Part shown: piece by piece, positions 1 through 6,450 of the stretch
How the letters are laid out: every line of letters starts with the position of its first letter
Position numbering within the stretch: position 1 is the stretch's first letter
Assembly: GCA_003531115.1 (NCBI GenBank)
Contig: DQHT01000092.1
Location: 1 to 12,100 of the forward strand
Reading direction: 5' to 3'
DNA length: 12,100 nt
Source of the DNA: Bacteroidota bacterium
GTDB taxonomy: Bacteria; Bacteroidota; Bacteroidia; UBA8524
Translations under genes and position numbers: made by a program
The notes under the pieces: generated by a model
Databases searched by the model: none
The model's input: the letters and a program-made list of their open reading frames with translations, nothing else
Told to the model about the DNA's origin: nothing

Positions 1-896
1 ACAATAACTGGGGTATGGCCCCGGCTTTTGGTTGTCAGCCTGGTTTCGGTATGATCTATTCGCCTCACCAAGGCTGGGGTTGGGGAATGTCCTTTTCTTA
101 TTCTCCGTATGGATATACTCCATTTGGCGGATGTTACAATCCCTGGGGTTCCCCGTTTGGATATAGCCCGTATTATGGCTATTCACCGTATTACGGATAT
201 AACCCGTACTACGGCCCCTGGTACGGTTACCACTACCCCAATCCTTACAATCCACACAGCTATAACCCGGGAACAATTTCATTAGGATCGGGCTATACCT
301 ACCAGCCAAGACAGTCAAGAGGAACGATCCTCCCGGGCAACCCTTCCGCAATCGGAACAGGCAGAGGAAGAGCGCCGATCACTACCCAACCTGTTAAACC
401 GGTTTACAGACCCGGAAACGAAGCTCAGCCGAACACAAATCCTCCGGTATTGCGCGGAACGGATGGTGCTCCCGCTGTAAAACCAAGTGAAGGTGGCCCG
501 GTACAACGTACCAAACCTACGCCTGTCAAACCAGAGACAAGCCCATCAACACAACCGCAAAATCCTCAAACCAGACCTGCGCCGAAACCTGCACCGCAAC
601 GTCCGGTGGTAAAACCAGAGGAGAAACCGGCCCCAGAACCCCAACGCCCACAGGTTCAGCCTGAAGCAAGGCCTACACCACAACCCCAGCGTCCGCAAGT
701 ACAGCCTGAAGCCAGGCCTACGCCGCGGCCTCAACGCCCGCAAGCAAGACCAACCCCTGCTCCGCGTCCTCAGGCTCCTTCGCCCCAACCGGCACCCCCA
801 TCGCGACAACCTAATGTGAACCCAAGTCCGAGCCCGTCGCCATCTCCATCACGGCCTTCCGGAAACGGAGGTGCAGCACCCCAAAGAAGACGCTGA
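1..896 (+). CDS. Gly/Tyr- and Pro-rich low-complexity protein, 5' end outside window
   Basis: The reading frame is open from the first bases of the window, so the gene very likely begins upstream; the first ATG inside the window is at 15 and gives 293 residues. I do not recognise a family. The N-terminal third (residues 1-90 counted from that ATG) is Gly/Tyr/Pro-rich and holds three hexapeptide repeats of the type YSPYYG/YNPYYG. The middle and end (from about residue 120) are Pro/Gln/Arg-rich, with a 15-residue repeat unit and a (SP)n tract before a basic RRR terminus. Such composition suggests a disordered exported or cell-surface protein rather than an enzyme, but that is inference. The stop codon overlaps the start of the downstream beta-barrel gene by one base (TGATG), so the two are probably translationally coupled and may act together at the envelope. 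Confidence 0.75.
   Translation, partial: NNWGMAPAFGCQPGFGMIYSPHQGWGWGMSFSYSPYGYTPFGGCYNPWGSPFGYSPYYGYSPYYGYNPYYGPWYGYHYPNPYNPHSYNPGTISLGSGYTYQPRQSRGTILPGNPSAIGTGRGRAPITTQPVKPVYRPGNEAQPNTNPPVLRGTDGAPAVKPSEGGPVQRTKPTPVKPETSPSTQPQNPQTRPAPKPAPQRPVVKPEEKPAPEPQRPQVQPEARPTPQPQRPQVQPEARPTPRPQRPQARPTPAPRPQAPSPQPAPPSRQPNVNPSPSPSPSPSRPSGNGGAAPQRRR
162..215 (+). repeat. Three 18-bp tandem repeats encoding YSPYYG-like units
   Basis: Three consecutive 18-base units encode YSPYYG, YSPYYG and YNPYYG. Third-position differences (tattatggc, tattacgga, tactacggc) show that the copies have diverged while the peptide was kept, so this is a protein repeat and not a recent DNA expansion. Confidence 0.85.
639..758 (+). 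repeat. 45-bp tandem repeats encoding a Pro/Gln/Arg-rich unit
   Basis: The peptide PQRPQVQPEARPTP occurs twice at a period of 15 residues, followed by a shortened third copy (PQRPQARPTP). The DNA copies differ at synonymous positions (caggttcag/caagtacag; gcaagg/gccagg). This is an extended Pro-rich spacer of the kind seen in surface or periplasm-spanning proteins. Confidence 0.85.
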
Positions 897-2383
897 TGAA
901 AAAAGGAATTCTCTTCAGCACATCGCTACTGACCACTATACTGGCCCTTGGTCAGAATGAAGAAGATGTATTGCGCTATAGCTATCAAAAATTATTTGGA
1001 ACACCCCGAAGTTTGGCAATGGCCGGGACAATGAATACACTTGGCGCCGATCTGAGTGTTATAAATGGAAATCCTGCAGGACTGGGTTTTTACCGCAGCA
1101 ACAGCTATCTCTTTGGCTTGGGTTTCAGCAGCTGGACGACAAAATCGACCTATATTGGTCAAAATAACCAGGCCAATAACACGGCCATCAATATCCCCAA
1201 TATGGGCGTTTCCTTTACCCAGCTGAAAATGAATAAAGGGAAGGAAGTAAAACAGGGCCTTGTTAGTTATACAATAGCCTTTTCGCTGGCCCGAAAAAAC
1301 GACTTCAATCAGAGTATGTTTTTTAGCGGAAACAATTCGTCAAGCTCCATTTTGGACTATTATGCAGAGAGAAGCTATGGGATTCCAAGTTCGGAGCTAA
1401 ATGATGATATCAATTCCCTATCAGGACTGGCATGGAATACCTACCTGATCAATGAGGACACCAGCGGTGGGGCAAATAATTATGTGGCCAATTTGCCGAA
1501 CCAGATCACCATGTTCCAGCAAAACGCAATAGAACGGTCAGGCAGGCAGCACGACTTTAGTGCCGCTTTGGGGCTCAATTTTAGTCACCGGGTGTATTTT
1601 GGCGCCAGCGTGAGTTTGAACACCCTGCGTTTTGAACAAACTTCCGTATGGAAGGAACAAAATGTTGATGTATACAGTGATCTCCACGAAATGAGTGAGA
1701 ATTTTACGTTTGTCTCCCAGGGGAGTGGGTTTAGCCTTCAACTGGGGACTATCGTACGCATCACAGAGTCCTTGCGCGCAGGTATCCATTATAAAACTCC
1801 CACTAAATATTCGATCACAGAAACTTATGGACTCACCATGAGTTCCACAAACTTTGATCCCGGTATGACCTATACCTATTCTTCGGACCCTTTGCGTTTT
1901 TCTTATGACTTGCGTGTTCCGTCACGCGTTGGCGGGGGGCTTTCTTACATTTTCGGCACATCAGGAAGCCTGAGTGCTGAAATAGAAAAGGTCAATTACG
2001 GAGAAGGTCAATTGAACAGTATCCCTTACGATTATGCCTTTGAAAATAATCAGGTGAAATCGAATTTCACCTCTGCCATGAATTATAAATTCGGAGGAGA
2101 GCTCCTATACGGCCCTTACCGCTTTCGCGCAGGCTATGCTTATTTTGGCTCGCCCCTCAAAGAAGAGTTGTCTCAGGGTTACCGTTTAGGAACACATTGT
2201 TACACTGGTGGTTTGGGTTACAGAAATGAGCAGGGGTTTTTTGTGGACCTTGCTGCTGTTTTTGAGCGTAGCCAGTCCTTTTATACCCCTTATACGCTCG
2301 AATATACTGACCGCGACACATATAGCGCCCTGAACACGAATAATTCACTCCGTTTTTCCCTTTCGGTAGGTTCCACCTTTTAA
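896..2383 (+). CDS. Outer-membrane beta-barrel protein, OmpP1/FadL/TodX (hemin-receptor-like) family
   Basis: Predicted outer-membrane transport channel of 495 residues. An N-terminal signal peptide (MKKGILFSTSLLTTILALGQ, probable cut near residue 19-20) is followed by the hallmark segment of the OmpP1/FadL-like proteins common in Bacteroidota: about residues 37-67, with SLAMAGTMNTLGADLSVINGNPAGLGFYR, read here as ...AMAG..N.LG.D.S...NPAGLG.. . The rest has alternating aromatic/hydrophobic strands typical of a barrel, and the protein ends in a strand with terminal Phe (FSLSVGSTF), a signal for outer-membrane insertion. Family members move hydrophobic compounds across the outer membrane; the substrate here cannot be read from sequence, and 'hemin receptor' is only a database habit. 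The ATG overlaps the upstream stop by one base, so no separate promoter is expected. Confidence 0.85.
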   Translation: MKKGILFSTSLLTTILALGQNEEDVLRYSYQKLFGTPRSLAMAGTMNTLGADLSVINGNPAGLGFYRSNSYLFGLGFSSWTTKSTYIGQNNQANNTAINIPNMGVSFTQLKMNKGKEVKQGLVSYTIAFSLARKNDFNQSMFFSGNNSSSSILDYYAERSYGIPSSELNDDINSLSGLAWNTYLINEDTSGGANNYVANLPNQITMFQQNAIERSGRQHDFSAALGLNFSHRVYFGASVSLNTLRFEQTSVWKEQNVDVYSDLHEMSENFTFVSQGSGFSLQLGTIVRITESLRAGIHYKTPTKYSITETYGLTMSSTNFDPGMTYTYSSDPLRFSYDLRVPSRVGGGLSYIFGTSGSLSAEIEKVNYGEGQLNSIPYDYAFENNQVKSNFTSAMNYKFGGELLYGPYRFRAGYAYFGSPLKEELSQGYRLGTHCYTGGLGYRNEQGFFVDLAAVFERSQSFYTPYTLEYTDRDTYSALNTNNSLRFSLSVGSTF

Positions 2384-2390
2384 CCATAAA

Positions 2391-2420
2391 AAAAGGGGCC
2401 TAAGCCCCCTCTTTTATTTT
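2391..2420. terminator. Bidirectional rho-independent terminator between convergent genes
   Basis: GGGGC (2395-2399) pairs with GCCCC (2404-2408) around a CTAA loop. It is followed by CTCTTTTATTTT on the plus strand and by a run of seven T on the minus strand, so it can end both the barrel gene and the protease operon, which converge here. Confidence 0.85.
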
Positions 2421-2433
2421 CTGTCTTTTCCGA

Positions 2434-2847
2434 TTAATCGTAGAAACGGTAAGTATAGCTGTCGCTGCACTGAATACCGTCTTTTGACCATTCTACGGTC
2501 TCACCGCATGATTTCGCATAGATGCTGCTGTAGCCAAGGTCAACCACCACATACATATACGTTTTGGAACTCATGGTACATTTGTAATACCCGTCGATAT
2601 ACACGTCAACGCAATAGCTTGACCAGTTTTCGAGTTTCAGGTCGCAGGTATAGCTTCCCCGGGTTTTTACTTTTTCGTCAACCTTATCCTCGGTTGGCTT
2701 TTCTCCTTTGATCTTCGGATTTGCTCCACGTGATGGCGCAATTTTTTGTGATTTAAGTTCAACCACCTGATCCGGACTAACTACTTGTGCCTGCGACATG
2801 GTTCCCAGACCAAGTACAAAGGCGAATAAAAAGACTGCTTTTTTCAT
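2434..2847 (-). CDS. Small secreted Cys/Tyr-rich protein of unknown family, candidate substrate of the adjacent metacaspase
   Basis: A 137-residue protein with a clear signal peptide (MKKAVFLFAFVLGLGTMSQA, cut before Gln21). The mature part has two zones. Residues 21-63 are charged and lysine-rich without obvious fold and carry APSRG (37-41) and VKTRG (60-64). Residues 64-137 are a compact, Tyr-rich and probably all-beta domain with five cysteines (68, 79, 90, 114, 127), ending YTYRFYD. I do not recognise the domain. The zone boundary lies exactly at VKT-Arg63-Gly64, so cleavage after Arg63 would free a 74-residue domain from a pro-region. The gene starts 35 bp after the stop of the metacaspase gene on the same strand, with no terminator visible between them, and ends at a strong terminator, so it is most likely the last gene of a two-gene operon. 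Both pentapeptides also occur in the protease. Function is unknown; a substrate, inhibitor or effector of the protease is inference. Confidence 0.8.
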   Translation of the reverse strand: MKKAVFLFAFVLGLGTMSQAQVVSPDQVVELKSQKIAPSRGANPKIKGEKPTEDKVDEKVKTRGSYTCDLKLENWSSYCVDVYIDGYYKCTMSSKTYMYVVVDLGYSSIYAKSCGETVEWSKDGIQCSDSYTYRFYD

Positions 2848-2882
2848 GTGTTCAATTTTAAATTTACTGTTTATGGTTTGTT

Positions 2883-4931
2883 TTACTTTTGATTGATTTC
2901 AAATAGAAAGGTAAAAACATTCGCCGCATCCGGTGGAATGGCAATGTCTTCGTCATTATCATTTACACCCCTCGTGTTCTCAACATAAGAACGCTGTATT
3001 AATTTCTCAAAAGGACTGCCTCCCGTGTTTTCAGTATTGCCTCTCGAAGAGACTATATGTCGGAGATCTACTGCCTGTGGGGTAGCTATTAATTTAAAGG
3101 TCTCTGTGCCATAAGGCGGGGAGATGGTATAAATTTTATTCAACTCGATACTTTCGCCCGGACGGATGACAAACTCCTCTGCGGGTTGGTTTTTTCCGGG
3201 TATAACAACCGCAACTTCATTGGTCGGAGTAATATCAAGCAGGGTAAAATAAGCCACCTTTGTTCCTTTATTGGTAACCTTAAGTTTAAACATGTCGCCT
3301 GAATCCAACTGTACACGGCCATTTACGATTTTGTCCTGTATTGAGCCTCTGGCTTTTTCAACCGTTACCGTCTTTTTATATCTGCCCTCCCCGCTAACTA
3401 CTTTTTCGACTTCAGTGATCGGTATGAGTTCCATAACAAGGTCAAAATCAGCATTCATTGTGTTCAGGTCACGTAAAAAGAGGGCCTGGGCATAGTTCAA
3501 CAGCTCTTTGGTCAACACGGCCGACAGGGAGTCCACGTTTTCCGTAACCGGCTTGCTCGAGATCAGCAAATCCGAATTCGAGATCAATTCAATTTGTCCC
3601 ATTCCGCGTGTAGTCCCTTTACTCATTTCTATACTTACTTCAGGTGCGTTTTTGGTGAGCACGATAACCTGCTCATACTGCTTTATATTCTTTTTAAGTG
3701 CAGAAAGTAAATCGTGATTCGCTGGAATATTTAAAAACACCTTCAGTTGCACGTTTTCGAAATTCTGTTCAGTAATAAAAACGAATCCCTTTCTAAGTAC
3801 TTCTTTGTCTACTGCTTTATCCCAGATCACATCGGCATTAACCAGGTTGGCATTGGCTATTACTCCGGTAGCGATCGGTGTTTGGTTATGGATGTCTTTC
3901 GTCCCGGCCGGAAATAATGCCACTTTTGATTTATTGAATAAACCGGATAAGGTTCCCCCGTTCAACACGCTCGTTGTTCCATCTATAACTGTTGTATGGA
4001 TAAAATAATTTGTCTTGGCAGTCCCTTTGCCACCGAAAATTGCCAGGTTCACATCCCCTTCAACCTGTGGGTTCTGACGGGGGGTGATCACGTTCATTTC
4101 GATCTTGATCTGGTCAAAAACTTCCTGATAGGTTGTTTGTTTATCGCTGTTCAATAATACTTTACTGATCGTATAGGAAAGAGAGCCCACTGAATTACCC
4201 TGTTCATCAAAGGTTTCATAATTAAGCTGGGACGCGCTGGCTCCGCTGAACAGAACCATGGGTGCAAGATTATCTGGTTCTTCGGCTCCTCTTGTTTTAA
4301 CTTTTAGCTCAAAACCGTTATCGTCTTTTCCGGGTTTTTCTTTCCAATCCTCAGGACCCATAAATTCGGTAGTACCCCGGCTTGGCGCCAAACCTTCACT
4401 ACCCCGTGTAGCCGTTCCTGAGTGGCAGGCATCCAGGATTACCGTTAAACTTCCCCTGGAACTAAGTTTCATTCGTAACTCGCCGATCAGGTATTCTAAC
4501 TCATCATCGATAAGATGGTTTTGCCCTTCGTACTGGTTTTTTATGAATTTCATGGGGGCGTCAAATGGAACAATGCTTTCATCCTTGCCATCCAACTCAT
4601 CGCCATTTTTGTCCCATACCTGCTGACCGTGCCCACTGTAATGAACCACGTAAATATCACCCGGTTCGGCGTCGCGGGTAACTTTTTCAAAGGCTGTTTT
4701 TATTCCTTCTTTTGTCGCCTGGCTGTCCTGAATAATCAGAATATTATCATCTGTAAAACCATGATGATGGAGAGCGCTTACAATTAAAGGAATGTCTTTG
4801 TCGGAGGAAATTTTTCCCCACTTCCCTTCCTTCGGATAATCTCCAACGGCAATGATCAATGCCTTTTTTTGACCTTGTCCAAAGCTCAATGTGGCATAAA
4901 AACAAATAAACAAAAACAGGATATGCTTCAT
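2883..4931 (-). CDS. Secreted metacaspase-like cysteine protease (C14) with DUF4384 domain
   Basis: A 682-residue exported protease. Signal peptide: residues 1-18 (MKHILFLFICFYATLSFG). Caspase fold: residues ~22-300, with the catalytic His101 in YSGHG and Cys169 in DACHSG, and the acidic metacaspase stretch between them (DKNGDELDGKDESIVPFD). Asp167, two residues before Cys, belongs in metacaspases to the acidic S1 pocket that selects Arg/Lys. The p10-like part begins near NLAPMVLFSGASASQ (221-235). Residues ~305-430 look like an all-beta domain (LNGGTLSGLFNKSKVALFPAGT), and ~538-615 matches DUF4384 (LKVTNKGTKVAYFTLLDI...IPGK...PPYGTETFKLIA), often joined to caspases. The p20/p10 linker (173-221) carries ATRG, APSRG and VKTRG; further TTRG (440-443), SSRG (628-631) and NTRG (652-655) sites lie between or after domains. 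These are candidate self-cleavage sites. The gene begins 113 bp after pheS; TACCTTTA at 4979-4972 resembles the Bacteroidota -7 box (TAnnTTTG), but no good -33 box is seen. Natural targets are unknown. Confidence 0.9.
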   Translation of the reverse strand: MKHILFLFICFYATLSFGQGQKKALIIAVGDYPKEGKWGKISSDKDIPLIVSALHHHGFTDDNILIIQDSQATKEGIKTAFEKVTRDAEPGDIYVVHYSGHGQQVWDKNGDELDGKDESIVPFDAPMKFIKNQYEGQNHLIDDELEYLIGELRMKLSSRGSLTVILDACHSGTATRGSEGLAPSRGTTEFMGPEDWKEKPGKDDNGFELKVKTRGAEEPDNLAPMVLFSGASASQLNYETFDEQGNSVGSLSYTISKVLLNSDKQTTYQEVFDQIKIEMNVITPRQNPQVEGDVNLAIFGGKGTAKTNYFIHTTVIDGTTSVLNGGTLSGLFNKSKVALFPAGTKDIHNQTPIATGVIANANLVNADVIWDKAVDKEVLRKGFVFITEQNFENVQLKVFLNIPANHDLLSALKKNIKQYEQVIVLTKNAPEVSIEMSKGTTRGMGQIELISNSDLLISSKPVTENVDSLSAVLTKELLNYAQALFLRDLNTMNADFDLVMELIPITEVEKVVSGEGRYKKTVTVEKARGSIQDKIVNGRVQLDSGDMFKLKVTNKGTKVAYFTLLDITPTNEVAVVIPGKNQPAEEFVIRPGESIELNKIYTISPPYGTETFKLIATPQAVDLRHIVSSRGNTENTGGSPFEKLIQRSYVENTRGVNDNDEDIAIPPDAANVFTFLFEINQK

Positions 4932-4987
4932 TCCTTTATTCCCTTAGTTTGGCTGTATACCAATCGGGCAATAAAGGTAAATGAATT

Positions 4988-5018
4988 GAAAAACAGGGAT
5001 ATACCGACTAATCGGTAT
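4988..5018 (-). terminator. Perfect 7-bp hairpin after pheS, possible terminator
   Basis: ATACCGA and TCGGTAT (5001-5007 and 5012-5018) form a perfect stem with a 4-base loop in the pheS/metacaspase gap. In the pheS direction a T5 run follows eight bases after the stem, which is weaker than a classical terminator; in the other direction T5 follows directly. It could also be an operator upstream of the protease gene. Confidence 0.45.
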
Positions 5019-5044
5019 TTTTAATGGGGTTTTTTAAAGTCCTT

Positions 5045-6064
5045 TCAACCGATTGAGCGGAATTGCGATAAAAAACGAATATCGTTCTCAAAGAAGGTAC
5101 GAAGGTCTTTTACATCGTATTTTAACATGGTGATGCGCTCTACACCAATACCAAAGGCATAACCCGAATAGATTTTTGGGTCAATACCGCAGGCCTCCAG
5201 CACAGCAGGATCAACCATACCACATCCCATTATTTCCAGCCAACCCGTGTATTTGCAAACATTACAGCCTTTTCCTCCGCATAAAAAGCAACTGACATCC
5301 ATCTCAGCACTGGGTTCTGTAAAAGGAAAATAAGACGGTCTCAGGCGAATTTTTGCGTCTTTTCCGAAAAATTCCCGGGCAAAATAGAGTAGCATCTGTT
5401 TCATATCCGCCATGCTCACCCCTTTGTCTATATATAAACCCTCAACCTGATGAAAGAAACAGTTGGCACGTGCGGAAACAGCTTCATTCCGATATACCCG
5501 GCCCGGGGCAATGATCCGGATAGGGAGTTCACCGCTTTCCATAACCCGAACCTGAATATTCGATGTATGGGTACGTAGGGCAAAGTCGTCATCAATAAAA
5601 AAAGTATCCTGCATATCCCTGGCCGGATGATCTTCCGGAAAATTCAACGCAGAAAAGTTGTGCCAGTCGTCTTCTATTTCCGGTCCGTCTTTTACTACAA
5701 ATCCTGCCCGGATAAAAATATCCTGCATCTCTTCAAGCACAAGTTTTAGCGGATGCCGGGATCCTGCAGGTAAATTGTTCAGGGGAAGGGTAGGATCCAT
5801 TCCAACATCTTCAACAGCATTTAATTGTGACTCTAATTCTTCTTTTAATGTCCGGTATTGCTCTTCAGCCGCCGTTTTTAATTGATTGATCCGAGCGCCA
5901 AACTTTTTCTTATCTTCTCCTGAAACTTCCCGGAATCGCTCAAAAATTTCTCCAATCAGTCCTTTTTTTGAAAGTAGACGCAAGCGAAAGGATTCCAGTT
6001 CATCCTTCGTTTTTGGAGCGGGAGCCTTCATTAACTCTTCAACTTGTTTTATCAGCGATTCCAT
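5045..6064 (-). CDS. pheS: Phenylalanyl-tRNA synthetase alpha subunit
   Basis: Catalytic subunit of the alpha2-beta2 enzyme that charges tRNA-Phe; the partner PheT is not in this window. The 339-residue protein has an N-terminal coiled-coil region (1-85, KKGLIGEIFERF) and the class II synthetase core: HPLKLVLEEMQDIF...GPEIEDDWHNFSALN (104-142), HPARDMQDTFF (147-156), motif 2 with PGRVYRNEAVSARA and FFHQVEG (187-209), and motif 3 GIGVERITML (305-314). Four cysteines in CFLCGGKGCNVC (259-270) precede KYTGW, as in Bacteroidota PheS. I choose ATG 6064 because MESLIKQVEEL aligns with the usual N-terminus; an in-frame GTG at 6115 would add 17 residues containing a homopolymer-encoded FFFW, which is unlikely to be protein. 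There is no Shine-Dalgarno sequence. TAGCTTTG (6077-6070) matches the Bacteroidota -7 box but lies only five bases before the ATG, so its use is doubtful. Confidence 0.97.
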   Translation of the reverse strand: MESLIKQVEELMKAPAPKTKDELESFRLRLLSKKGLIGEIFERFREVSGEDKKKFGARINQLKTAAEEQYRTLKEELESQLNAVEDVGMDPTLPLNNLPAGSRHPLKLVLEEMQDIFIRAGFVVKDGPEIEDDWHNFSALNFPEDHPARDMQDTFFIDDDFALRTHTSNIQVRVMESGELPIRIIAPGRVYRNEAVSARANCFFHQVEGLYIDKGVSMADMKQMLLYFAREFFGKDAKIRLRPSYFPFTEPSAEMDVSCFLCGGKGCNVCKYTGWLEIMGCGMVDPAVLEACGIDPKIYSGYAFGIGVERITMLKYDVKDLRTFFENDIRFLSQFRSIG

Positions 6065-6115
6065 CTCTACAAAGCTAGTCCAAAAAAAAAAAAGACCTAA
6101 AGTGGCGTTAGCCAC
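6065..6115 (-). promoter_or_regulatory. Phe-codon-rich in-frame leader with hairpin and T12 tract upstream of pheS
   Basis: The 51 bases before pheS stay in frame from a GTG. They contain a perfect hairpin GTGGC-TAAC-GCCAC (6115-6102), a run of twelve T (6093-6082) eight bases later, and four Phe codons (TTT three times, then one more). Hairpin plus T run and Phe codons resembles in outline the pheM attenuator of enteric pheST. It may equally be chance in AT-rich leader DNA: the hairpin-to-T-run gap is long and no alternative pairing is obvious. Confidence 0.25.
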
Positions 6116-6120
6116 AAAAC

Positions 6121-6162
6121 CTATATTATTCTTCTTTTTAAAAATTATAGGTATTTATAATA
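6121..6162. other. AT-rich block, candidate DNA unwinding element
   Basis: Only five of 42 bases are G or C. The block lies about 120 bp to the left of the first DnaA-like box. A 7-bp inverted repeat (ACCTATA 6119-6125, TATAGGT 6146-6152) lies across it. It would also be the promoter region of pheS, so AT-richness alone is not decisive. Confidence 0.45.
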
Positions 6163-6279
6163 TGGGGTGTTAAGTTGTAGATAAGATGGAATTTGAAGGA
6201 CTTGTTTTTTTTGTTGTTAGTGAGTTATAAACAGAAGGGATGATCGTATTTATTTGATAATAAGGGATATGATAGAAAG

Positions 6280-6288
6280 GTTTCCACA
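6280..6288 (+). other. DnaA-box-like nonamer 1
   Basis: GTTTCCACA, two differences from TTATCCACA, extended by GC to TCCACAGC, the same extension as box 4. Confidence 0.5.
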
Positions 6289-6299
6289 GCTGTTAATTG

Positions 6300-6308
6300 C
6301 AATCCACA
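6300..6308 (+). other. DnaA-box-like nonamer 2
   Basis: CAATCCACA, two differences from TTATCCACA, extended to TCCACAGG as in box 5. It begins exactly 20 bp after box 1. Confidence 0.5.
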
Positions 6309-6379
6309 GGATTAAGTAGAGAAATCATTCATGAGGCTAAGGTTAATTTCTTGTCAGTATATGGGAGGTTTATACACCC

Positions 6380-6388
6380 TCATCCACA
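6380..6388 (+). other. DnaA-box-like nonamer 3
   Basis: TCATCCACA, one difference from TTATCCACA. It begins 80 bp after box 2. A weaker TTATACACC (one difference from TTATNCACA) begins exactly 10 bp before it, at 6370. Confidence 0.6.
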
Positions 6389-6419
6389 TCACTTTTTTAC
6401 CTGGAGCGTATTCAGTGAT

Positions 6420-6428
6420 TTGTCCACA
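6420..6428 (+). other. DnaA-box-like nonamer 4
   Basis: TTGTCCACA, one difference from TTATCCACA, beginning 40 bp after box 3. Confidence 0.6.
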
Positions 6429-6439
6429 GCTCTACCCGA

Positions 6440-6448
6440 TTTTCCACA
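6440..6448 (+). other. DnaA-box-like nonamer 5
   Basis: TTTTCCACA, one difference from TTATCCACA, beginning 20 bp after box 4 and ending just before the stop codon of the lipoprotein gene. Confidence 0.6.
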
Positions 6449-6450
6449 GG

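Larger units (their letters stand above)
6116..6450. other. Putative chromosomal replication origin (oriC)
   Basis: This 335-bp stretch has no gene. Its left part is extremely AT-rich (6121-6162: 5 G/C in 42 bases), suitable as an unwinding element. Its right part carries five TCCACA cores on the plus strand (cores begin at 6283, 6303, 6383, 6423 and 6443), each inside a nonamer resembling the DnaA box TTATNCACA; one more in opposite orientation lies just inside the lipoprotein gene (6515-6523). About 0.2 copies of this hexamer would be expected by chance on both strands. GC skew of the plus strand changes from negative to positive here while genes on both sides stay on the minus strand, and parS-like sites lie 3.4-4.5 kb to the right beside mnmG, a common neighbour of origins. 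No perfect TTATCCACA is present, and dnaA is not in the window, so the call rests on the combined evidence. Confidence 0.75.

Noticed and set aside
162..215. Short tandem repeats as a possible CRISPR array
   Set aside because: The 18-bp units are directly adjacent without spacers and are in frame, encoding a peptide repeat.
546..809. Minus-strand open frame of 87 residues, Arg/Leu-rich
   Set aside because: It is the mirror of the Pro-rich repeat region of the plus-strand gene; its composition follows from CCN/CGN codons read backwards, and there is no signal for its own expression.
2720..2740. CCACGTGA core inside the small secreted protein gene as a further parS site
   Set aside because: Only the central octamer matches; the flanks (TTTGCT... 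and ...TGGCG) do not fit TGTTNCACGTGAAACA.
4453..4464. SSRG at residues 157-160 of the metacaspase as another cleavage site
   Set aside because: It lies directly before the beta strand leading to the catalytic cysteine (SLTVILDACHSG), where a cut would probably destroy the fold; it is left out of the proposed processing sites.
6070..6077. Perfect Bacteroidota -7 box (TAGCTTTG on the minus strand) as the pheS promoter
   Set aside because: It would put the transcript start at about the first base of the pheS ATG and has no suitable -33 element; chance is more likely, although leaderless transcription cannot be excluded.
6065..6115. PheS starting at GTG 6115 with a 17-residue extension
   Set aside because: The extension reads through a T12 homopolymer and a hairpin, while Met at 6064 begins the segment that aligns with known PheS N-termini.
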